Position numbers and translations under genes: made by a program
Source: an uncultured Gammaproteobacteria bacterium
GTDB lineage: Bacteria; Pseudomonadota; Gammaproteobacteria; Arenicellales; JAANXG01
Assembly (NCBI GenBank): GCA_947259175.1
Contig: CAMYKW010000004.1
Location: forward strand, 1 to 64,000
DNA: 64,000 nt
Reading direction: 5' to 3'
The notes under the pieces: model-generated
Seen by the model: the letters and a program-made list of their open reading frames with translations, nothing else
Told to the model about the DNA's origin: nothing
The model's database searches: none
Shown: piece after piece, positions 55,031-64,000 of the stretch
Layout: each line of letters begins with the position of its first letter
Numbering within the stretch: the first letter of the stretch is position 1

Positions 55031-56494
55031 ATGCGGACCATAAGAGAAGCCCTGACATTTGATGACGTATTACTAGTGCCAGCGGCGTCATCCGTCCTCC
55101 CCCGCGATGTCGATCTCCGCACTCAAGTCACCCGGCGATTGCGCGTGAATATACCGTTGCTTTCGGCGGCCATGGACACGGTGACAGAGTCGGCGGCGGC
55201 CATTTGCCTCGCCCAGGAAGGTGGGCTCGGCGTCATCCATCGCAACCTCACCCCGGACCGGCAAGCCGAAGAGGTGCGCTGGGTCAAGAAATTCGAGAGC
55301 GGCGTAATCAGCGACCCGATAACGGTGTCGGCCAACACCAGCATTCGCGAAGTGCTGGATCTTACCCACAAACATCGCATTTCCGGGGTTCCGGTGATAG
55401 ACGACGACAAATTGGCGGGTATCGTGACCAGCCGTGACCTGCGATTCGAGACCCGCTATGACGAGCCGGTTAGCCGTGTGATGACGCCGAGGGAGCGCTT
55501 GGTGACCGTCAAGGAACATGCCTCGCGAGAACATATCCAATCGTTGTTGCACGAGCATCGGATTGAAAAGGTGCTGGTGGTGGACGACGACTTTAATCTC
55601 AAGGGCTTGGTGACGGTCAAGGATATTCAGAAAGAGAGCGAGCACCCCAACTCGTGCAAGGACAGCCACGGGAGGCTGCTGGTCGCCGCGGCGGTCGGCA
55701 CCGGCGAAGACAGCGACGAACGCGTAGCCAAATTGATTGACGCGAAGGTGGATGCATTGGTGGTGGATACCGCCCACGGGCATTCGCGGACCGTGATTGA
55801 GCGGGTAAGAGAGATTAAAGCGAGTTGTCCCGATGTCGAGGTGATCGCGGGAAACATCGCCACCACCGAGGCGGCGCGGGACCTGATGGACGTGGGTGTG
55901 GACGCGCTCAAAGTTGGCATCGGTCCGGGATCCATCTGCACCACGCGCATGGTTGCCGGGGTTGGTGTCCCCCAGATTACCGCCATCGCAGATGTCTCCG
56001 AGGTCGCGGCAGGCGAGGGCGTGCCTATCATTGCCGACGGCGGTATTCGTTTTTCGGGAGACATCGCCAAGGCGATTGCCGCGGGAGCGGATTGTGTCAT
56101 GGTCGGTGGCTTACTTGCGGGTACCGACGAGTCGCCTGGTGAAATTGACATCTATCAGGGGCGCTCGTACAAATCGTATCGCGGTATGGGTTCCCTGGGC
56201 GTGATGGCAACCGGATCAAGAGACCGTTACTTCCAGGAACACACCGAGACACCGCAAAAACTGGTTCCCGAGGGCATCGAGGGGCGTGTCCCATATAAAG
56301 GTCCGATGATCAATATTATTCAGCAGTTGATGGGCGGTCTGCGTTCGGCCATGGGATATACGGGCAATCAGAACCTCGACGGCATGCGCCGCAATGCCGA
56401 ATTTGTGCGCATCACCAGCGCCGGTATTCGTGAGAGCCATGTCCACGATGTCACCATCGTGAAAGAGGCACCGAACTATCAGATCAAAAATTAG
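55031..56494 (+). CDS. guaB: Inosine-5'-monophosphate dehydrogenase
   Basis: [24 protein letters not shown], two CBS domains, [20 protein letters not shown]. Confidence 0.99.
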   Translation: MRTIREALTFDDVLLVPAASSVLPRDVDLRTQVTRRLRVNIPLLSAAMDTVTESAAAICLAQEGGLGVIHRNLTPDRQAEEVRWVKKFESGVISDPITVSANTSIREVLDLTHKHRISGVPVIDDDKLAGIVTSRDLRFETRYDEPVSRVMTPRERLVTVKEHASREHIQSLLHEHRIEKVLVVDDDFNLKGLVTVKDIQKESEHPNSCKDSHGRLLVAAAVGTGEDSDERVAKLIDAKVDALVVDTAHGHSRTVIERVREIKASCPDVEVIAGNIATTEAARDLMDVGVDALKVGIGPGSICTTRMVAGVGVPQITAIADVSEVAAGEGVPIIADGGIRFSGDIAKAIAAGADCVMVGGLLAGTDESPGEIDIYQGRSYKSYRGMGSLGVMATGSRDRYFQEHTETPQKLVPEGIEGRVPYKGPMINIIQQLMGGLRSAMGYTGNQNLDGMRRNAEFVRITSAGIRESHVHDVTIVKEAPNYQIKN

Positions 56495-56560
56495 ATGATG
56501 GATGAACGGCATCGCGACCACCAGCCCGCGTGTTGCGCTGACACATTCTCATAAGACGTC

Positions 56561-58622
<2,062 letters not shown>

Positions 58623-58624
58623 AT

Positions 58625-60067
58625 TTACGCTGCGGGGAAAGTGAGTTGCGGTTGTGGCGCGCCGTGCCTGTGTTCTTCCTGTTCTTCAATCTTCACCAGG
58701 ATATCGTGAAATGAGCGTATGCGGGTGACATACTTGACTGGTTCATGGCCGCGCGCGTATCCGTGTTTGGTTGTCTTATACCATTTCGGTATCGACAATA
58801 ATGGCAGGAATTCCTTGACGTCCACCCATTTATTGGGGTCAAGCCCATTTTGTCTGGTAAGAATCCGCGCATCCTTTAGATGACCGAAACCCACGTTGTA
58901 GGCCGCCAGCGCCAGCCAGGTGCGGTCCGGATCCTGGATCTCGCGCGGCAACCGGTCAATAAGATGTCGGAGATATCGCGCGCCCCCCAGGATGCTTTGT
59001 TCAGGATCCTCGCGGTCCGGAATATCAAAGCGATCAGCGGTAACCTTGGTCAACTGCATCATGCCGCGCACGCCGGTAGGCGATACCGCCTTGGGATCCC
59101 ACTGTGACTCCTGGTAAGCCTGCGCAGCGAGCAGCCGCCAGTCGAGTCGCGCTTGTTCGCCGCCGGCTCGGAACAGCGGTTCATACACCGGCAGGGTGTT
59201 GAATATGCGCCGCCGGTAGGTGGCGACGTTGAGATAATCGAATCGCTGCACCGCGCCGTAATATCGGTCTATCAGACGATTGAGTTCCCCGGATTGTTTG
59301 ATCGATCTCAAGAACTCGTTGCCGGCGCTGTACAGCGCCGGATCGACATTGCGCGGAAATGCCCACGCCAGATGTTCCTCGTGGGGCAAGACGAACGCCA
59401 CCTTGATCTGTGGGTGATGTTGTTGCACCAGGGCCACGGTTTGCGAATCCGTAATCGTGACTTCCAGTCGGCCCGCCCACACGTCGGCCAGCAGCTCCTC
59501 CGCATCCTTGCCGCTGGTCTCCGCCCATCTGAGGTCCGGGTGATGCACCTTCAGCTCGGCAAGCCGCTCCGAAGCGCTGCTGCCGGCCACAACTTCGATG
59601 TGCCGCCCGAGCAAATCCTCCACCCGGCGCGGTCGTTTGCTTCCTCTGAGGTATACTGCCTGTTGATGAATCTGCTCGAACGGTCGGGAAAACTTCAACA
59701 CTTGGCGCCGCTGTTCGGTAATAGTGAAGCCGGCGGCCGCGATGTGGGCGTCGCCGCGCAATAGCCGGGGGATCAAAGAGGCGAAATTATCGGTTACCTC
59801 CAGCGTTAGGTCGACGCCAAGTGAGTCGGCAAAACTGGCCGCGAGGTCGTACTCCAGTCCCAGTGCGCCGTTGGCGCCCTCATAGTAGGTGTTGGGTCCG
59901 TTGATGGTCAGGACGCGCAGTACTCCGGTACGCTTGATCTGTGCCAGGGTGTCGGTAGTCTGGGGCCGATCGATCACGAAGAAAAGCGGTAACGTGCACA
60001 CGCCGGCCAGCAACATCACCAACGGCAGCCATCGTATCCAACTTCGCTGAACAGTCGTATCATTCAT
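58625..60067 (-). CDS. mltF: Membrane-bound lytic murein transglycosylase F
   Basis: N-terminal TM; periplasmic solute-binding-like domain; C-terminal SLT LLAAQAYQESQWDPKAVSPTGVRGMMQLTKVTADRFDI, LALAAYNVGFGHLKDAR. Confidence 0.96.
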   Translation of the reverse strand: MNDTTVQRSWIRWLPLVMLLAGVCTLPLFFVIDRPQTTDTLAQIKRTGVLRVLTINGPNTYYEGANGALGLEYDLAASFADSLGVDLTLEVTDNFASLIPRLLRGDAHIAAAGFTITEQRRQVLKFSRPFEQIHQQAVYLRGSKRPRRVEDLLGRHIEVVAGSSASERLAELKVHHPDLRWAETSGKDAEELLADVWAGRLEVTITDSQTVALVQQHHPQIKVAFVLPHEEHLAWAFPRNVDPALYSAGNEFLRSIKQSGELNRLIDRYYGAVQRFDYLNVATYRRRIFNTLPVYEPLFRAGGEQARLDWRLLAAQAYQESQWDPKAVSPTGVRGMMQLTKVTADRFDIPDREDPEQSILGGARYLRHLIDRLPREIQDPDRTWLALAAYNVGFGHLKDARILTRQNGLDPNKWVDVKEFLPLLSIPKWYKTTKHGYARGHEPVKYVTRIRSFHDILVKIEEQEEHRHGAPQPQLTFPAA

Positions 60068-60140
60068 TGCTCGATCTACGTCCGGCGCGCGGACTTGTGG
60101 CCAAAACGGAACCTACGTAAGCTATCGATTCCGGCCCCGG

Positions 60141-60231
60141 GGAGAGGTACCGAAGCGGTCATAACGGCGCGGACTCGAAATCCGTTGGGGGCTTTTGCCC
60201 CACGTGGGTTCGAATCCCACCCTCTCCGCCA
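60141..60231 (+). tRNA. tRNA-Ser (anticodon CGA)
   Basis: GGAGAGG acceptor, class II long variable arm, loop CTCGAAA, TTCGAATC T-loop, CCTCTCCGCCA. Confidence 0.95.
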
Positions 60232-60600
60232 AACTAATCAACCCGGAGTACGGTACTGCGCCGTACCCCGGGGGGCAAGATCCCCGTCCTAATGGTCCAC
60301 TTTGGCCGACGGAGTCGCCCTTTCCCGCATGTCGCGCCGGTGCCCCGGAAACCGGTGCAGCGCCGGCGTGGCTGGGGCAATATGAGGGACAGCGCGTTGC
60401 CAATGATTGGTGAGTAGTTTAATCTTCCCGCGCCGCCGGCGTTCACTCATGGACTGGGACCGGTTCATGTTTTGCACCGACGCGGCGGACGAGGGCTGCG
60501 GTAGCAGCGTTTTTTCGATCCCTTCGCGCGGTGTGCGTGCGCAGGCGTAGTATTCTCACGTCGTTGTATATCGGAACATTTCAAAGGAACAAACCTTAAC

Positions 60601-60689
60601 GGAGAGGTGGCCGAGTGGTCGAAGGCGCACGCCTGGAGAGCGTGTATACGCTTCGCGTATCGTGGGTTCGAATCCCACCCTCTCCGCCA
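60601..60689 (+). tRNA. tRNA-Ser (anticodon GGA)
   Basis: GGAGAGGTGGCCGAGTGGTCGAAGGC, loop CTGGAGA, long variable arm, encoded CCA. Confidence 0.95.
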
Positions 60690-60724
60690 CGAACCGTAAG
60701 TAGGTTGGTTGTAGACGAATGACC

Positions 60725-60841
60725 ATGGCGGTGACAGTTGGTCTCCCCGGTGACGATAGGTTGTGAACCCGGTCAGGTCCGGAAGGAAGCAGCCGCAGCA
60801 ACTGATTCGGGTGCCGGGGTCCGGCTAGCTGGAGCCGCCAC
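60725..60841 (+). ncRNA. ffs: Signal recognition particle 4.5S RNA
   Basis: Conserved GGTCAGGTCCGGAAGGAAGCAGCCGCAGC...GGGTGCCGGGGTCCGGCTAGCTGG apical domain; TGGCGG/CCGCCA closing stem; immediately upstream of dnaX. Confidence 0.95.
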
Positions 60842-60856
60842 CACCTTTGACTATCT

Positions 60857-62413
60857 ATGAGCTATCAGGCCTTAGCACGTAAATGGCGGCCGCGACTTTT
60901 CACCGAGATGGTCGGCCAGCAGCACGCGGTAAGCGCATTGAGTAATGCGCTGGAGAGCAATCGTGTGCACCATGCATTTTTGTTCACCGGCACCCGCGGT
61001 GTGGGTAAGACTACGCTGGCAAGGATTCTCGCCAAGGCGCTGAATTGCGAGCAGGGCGTCAGTGCCACGCCGTGTAACCAATGCGCGACTTGCGCCGCAA
61101 TTGACGAGGGTCGATTCATCGATCTCATCGAGGTCGACGCGGCGTCGCGAACCAAGGTCGATGACACCCGGGAACTGCTGGACAATGTGCAATACGCACC
61201 CACCCGGGGCAGCTATAAGATTTATCTCATAGACGAGGTACATATGTTGTCGGGCCATAGCTTCAATGCCCTGCTGAAGACGCTTGAGGAGCCACCGCCG
61301 CACGTGAAATTCCTGCTGGCGACCACCGACCCGCAAAAACTGCCGATGACCGTGCTGTCCAGGTGCCTGCAATTCAACTTGAAGGCGCTGAGCGTGGATC
61401 AAATTTCGGGACAACTGGAACATATACTGGATCAAGAACGGATTCCGTTCGATGCCGTCGCGATCCGACTGATAGCACAATCGGCGGACGGGAGCATGCG
61501 GGACGCATTGAGCATCTTGGATCAAGGCATCGCCCATGGCGGTGGCGAAGTTCGGGAAACGCCAATTCGCGATATGCTCGGCACCATTGATCAGACCTAT
61601 ATCAAAGAACTGTTGCTGGGATTGGCGGATCAGGACGGGCAAGCCGTGCTGCAATGTGTTGACCGCATGAGTACCAGTTCTTGCGACTTTGCATCTGCCC
61701 TCAATGAATTATTGCGGGCGCTACATAATGTTTCTCTTTATCACCAGGCGTCGGCGATTTTGGAGGCAAAGCAAGTTGACATGGATTGGCACCGGGAGTT
61801 GGCGCAAAGCCTGGACGTAGAGACTCTGCAACTGTTCTATCAAATCGGATTGATTGGAAAACGCGATCTGCCCCTGGCGCCTGATCCCAGAAGCGGCTTT
61901 GAGATGATCATGCTGCGCATGCTGGCGTTTCGGCCCGCAGACCGGGAAACAACAGCCAATGTGCCGCGAAAGGCGCGGCGCGGGACGGGGCCGGTGGATA
62001 AAGGTCCGGCGCAGGTGGCGGCGATCAGCGCAAACAACTGGAGCGATGTCGCCGCGCGCCTGGATGTTTCCGCACTAGTACGCGAGCTTGCGATGAACGT
62101 GGTGCCGACGACGGTCACAAGGGAGGTTGTGGAATTGACGCTGGATGAGAATCACGAGCATTTGCTCAATCCTGAACGTCGTGATGCCCTCGCCGCTGCG
62201 GTCCGGCGTGAATTGGGTACGGACATGAAGCTCAATATCGTTGTGGGACGGGCCGACCGGGAAACACCGGCAGGGATGCGTGAACGTCGCAAGTCGGAGC
62301 GTGAACAGGCCGCCCACGAGGCGATAGAAAACGATCCGAACGTTAAGGAGATTATCAGTCGATTCGATGCTACGATTGTTTCCGAATCGATAAAGACTCG
62401 TGATTCTCAATAG
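60857..62413 (+). CDS. dnaX: DNA polymerase III subunit gamma/tau
   Basis: [101 protein letters not shown]. Confidence 0.98.
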   Translation: MSYQALARKWRPRLFTEMVGQQHAVSALSNALESNRVHHAFLFTGTRGVGKTTLARILAKALNCEQGVSATPCNQCATCAAIDEGRFIDLIEVDAASRTKVDDTRELLDNVQYAPTRGSYKIYLIDEVHMLSGHSFNALLKTLEEPPPHVKFLLATTDPQKLPMTVLSRCLQFNLKALSVDQISGQLEHILDQERIPFDAVAIRLIAQSADGSMRDALSILDQGIAHGGGEVRETPIRDMLGTIDQTYIKELLLGLADQDGQAVLQCVDRMSTSSCDFASALNELLRALHNVSLYHQASAILEAKQVDMDWHRELAQSLDVETLQLFYQIGLIGKRDLPLAPDPRSGFEMIMLRMLAFRPADRETTANVPRKARRGTGPVDKGPAQVAAISANNWSDVAARLDVSALVRELAMNVVPTTVTREVVELTLDENHEHLLNPERRDALAAAVRRELGTDMKLNIVVGRADRETPAGMRERRKSEREQAAHEAIENDPNVKEIISRFDATIVSESIKTRDSQ

Positions 62414-62423
62414 TGAGGTAGTG

Positions 62424-62744
62424 ATGAAGGGCGGACTTGGAAACTTGATGAAACAGGCGCAAGCGGTGCAGGAGAATCTGCGCAAAGCCCAGGAAGAGCT
62501 GGCGCATATCGAGGTTGAGGGAGCCGCGGGGGGAGGCATGGTCAAGGTGACCATGACTTGCCGGCACGATGTTCGACGGGTCGAAATCGACAAAGATCTC
62601 CTGGGTGACGATAAGGAAGTGTTGGAAGACCTCATCGCCGCCGCTGTTAATGACGCGGTTCGGAAAGCGGAAAAAGCGACCCAGGAAAAAATGGCAGGCT
62701 TGACCTCGGGATTCAACATTCCTGGACTGAATCTTCCGCTGTAG
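62424..62744 (+). CDS. ybaB: YbaB/EbfC family nucleoid-associated protein
   Basis: [53 protein letters not shown]; between dnaX and recR. Confidence 0.95.
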   Translation: MKGGLGNLMKQAQAVQENLRKAQEELAHIEVEGAAGGGMVKVTMTCRHDVRRVEIDKDLLGDDKEVLEDLIAAAVNDAVRKAEKATQEKMAGLTSGFNIPGLNLPL

Positions 62745-62750
62745 CGCCTG

Positions 62751-63347
62751 ATGGCCGACGTTTACGCGATTGAGGCGCTGAAAAAGGCGCTGCGCCGGTT
62801 GCCTGGTGTCGGGCCCAAGACGGCGCGGCGCATGGCCTTTCATTTGTTGGAGCGGGACCGGGAGGGTGCGCGGGAAATCGCTGCGGCGATAAACCAGGCG
62901 GTGCAGACGGTTACCCACTGCCGCCGATGCAATACCTTGAGCGAGGCGCAGTTGTGTGACATCTGTGCATCAGCCAAGCGCGACGACGCCTTGTTGTGCG
63001 TGGTCGAAACCCCGGCGGATCTCGAATCCGTGGAACAGGCGGGGGTTTACAGCGGCAAGTATTTCGTGCTCATGGGTCATATCTCTCCGCTGGACGGGAT
63101 TGGTCCCGACGACTTGGGCATAGACCGCTTGCGGCAACTGTTATCGAACGGTGGGATTCGCGAAGTCATCGTCGCCACCAACCTGACCGTCGAGGGCGAA
63201 GCCACTGCTGACTATATCCGTCAAATTACCGATACGCTGGATGTGAAGGTGACGCGACTCGCCCGCGGCGTGCCGGTGGGCGGCGAACTGGAATATATGG
63301 ATCACGGCACGCTGGCGCAGGCATTCAACGATCGGCGCAGTATCTAG
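62751..63347 (+). CDS. recR: Recombination protein RecR
   Basis: LPGVGPKTARRMAFHLL, CRRCNTLSEAQLCDIC, YFVLMGHISPLDGIGPDDLGI. Confidence 0.97.
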   Translation: MADVYAIEALKKALRRLPGVGPKTARRMAFHLLERDREGAREIAAAINQAVQTVTHCRRCNTLSEAQLCDICASAKRDDALLCVVETPADLESVEQAGVYSGKYFVLMGHISPLDGIGPDDLGIDRLRQLLSNGGIREVIVATNLTVEGEATADYIRQITDTLDVKVTRLARGVPVGGELEYMDHGTLAQAFNDRRSI

Positions 63348-63352
63348 TACTT

Positions 63353-63440
63353 TGGGAGGCGGCTTGCAGCCGCGAAACTGGGACGCTCAACGCGGTATGG
63401 CGCTGAACCGAGGAAAGCATTCCGCGACACGCCGTGAATA
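63353..63440 (+). repeat. 88-bp extragenic repeat, copy 1 (REP-like)
   Basis: TGGGAGGCGGCTTGCAGCC...GCGACACGCCGTGAATA; 86/88 identical to 63520-63607. Confidence 0.9.
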
Positions 63441-63519
63441 CCTCCCTGTAGGCTCGGTGCCGGCATCCCTGCCGGCAACGGTCGCGAACTCCTTCCCTCG
63501 CTTCAGCTTTTAAACACTG

Positions 63520-63607
63520 TGGGAGGCGGCTTGCAGCCACGAAACTGGGACGCTCAACGCGGTATGGCGCTGAACCGGGGAAAGCATTCCGCGACACGCC
63601 GTGAATA
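63520..63607 (+). repeat. 88-bp extragenic repeat, copy 2 (REP-like), followed by an inverted terminal GCGCTCCCACAGC
   Basis: Same 88-bp unit with two substitutions; CTGTGGGAG (63518-63526) is matched in inverted orientation by CTCCCACAG around 63633-63641. Confidence 0.9.
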
Positions 63608-63647
63608 AGTCAATGGCGCTTGTAAGGCGCTCCCACAGCTTTTGGCG

Positions 63648-63986
63648 TTATTCGTCGATCAACCTGTTGAGCTTGGCCGCGCAAATGAAATCATTTTCCG
63701 ACACTCCGCCGATTGAGTGTGTGGCAAAGCGCACCAGACATCGTTTGTAGCCAACTTCGATATTGGGATGATGGTCCTCCTGGTGCGCGATCCAGGCCAT
63801 CGCGTTTACGAATGCCATGGTTTCGTAGTAGTTGTTGAATGCAAAGCTGCGGCTGATCTCGGTGCCGTCATCATTGGCGGACCATCCCGGAATCTGTTCG
63901 ACACCTGATTCTACGACATCGGCGCTCAGGGGTGATTCGTCCTTTGCATAGGGTCGGCAGGTCTTTTCGGTCAGTTCATGCGGCAT
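63648..63986 (-). CDS. phhB: 4a-hydroxytetrahydrobiopterin (pterin-4a-carbinolamine) dehydratase
   Basis: GWSANDDGTEISRSFAFNNYYETMAFVNAMAWIAHQEDHHPNIEVGYKRCLVRFATHSIGGVSENDFICAAKLN. Confidence 0.97.
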   Translation of the reverse strand: MPHELTEKTCRPYAKDESPLSADVVESGVEQIPGWSANDDGTEISRSFAFNNYYETMAFVNAMAWIAHQEDHHPNIEVGYKRCLVRFATHSIGGVSENDFICAAKLNRLIDE

Positions 63987-64000
63987 GTTCGTTACTCGAA

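Noticed and set aside
60232-60600. Region between the two tRNA-Ser genes as a possible small gene or integration site
   Set aside because: Contains GC-rich hairpins but no convincing ORF, integrase or tRNA-end duplication beyond the shared conserved T-arm/acceptor sequence of the two tRNAs.
60857-62413. Programmed frameshift in dnaX (tau/gamma)
   Set aside because: No A-rich slippery heptamer of the E. coli A AAA AAG type with a following stem-loop was seen; the ORF reads as one frame.

Overview
The window is about 64 kb of gammaproteobacterial-type chromosome, judged from gene families and gene order. It is mostly dense housekeeping DNA. In order it contains: a truncated 2-oxoacid dehydrogenase E2; an SGNH-like protein; a propionyl-CoA synthetase gene broken by an apparent 62-nt deletion; acnA; a BolA/YciI/YciB block; deoxynucleoside kinase-panC; tRNA-Leu; queA-tgt-yajC-secD-secF; glyA-nrdR-ribD-ribE-ribBA-ribH-nusB-thiL-pgpA; a lytic transglycosylase; a YajQ-type gene; fdxA; a large PilZ-like protein; mutS-suhB; trmJ-cysE-iscR-iscA; mtaB-ndk-rlmN-pilW-rodZ-hisS-yfgM-bamB-der; an accessory segment (43.0-52.8 kb); xseA; a small lipoprotein; guaB-guaA-tadA-mltF; two tRNA-Ser genes; 4.5S RNA; dnaX-ybaB-recR; REP-like repeats; and phhB. 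The observations most worth following are: (1) a gene-free stretch with three consecutive perfect stem-loops, the last resembling an IS200/IS605 (TnpB omega-RNA) right end, with no tnpA or tnpB present; (2) the prpE deletion that removes the GHRLS hinge segment; (3) an isc locus with iscR and iscA but no iscS-iscU-hscBA-fdx; (4) an accessory cluster between der and xseA with an orphan 395-aa helical protein and a GlpD-like flavoprotein embedded among glycosyltransferases; (5) a decayed partial duplication of the fdxA 3' end. No CRISPR array, intact transposon or prophage was seen. All calls come from reading the sequence and the supplied ORF translations; no database search was run.
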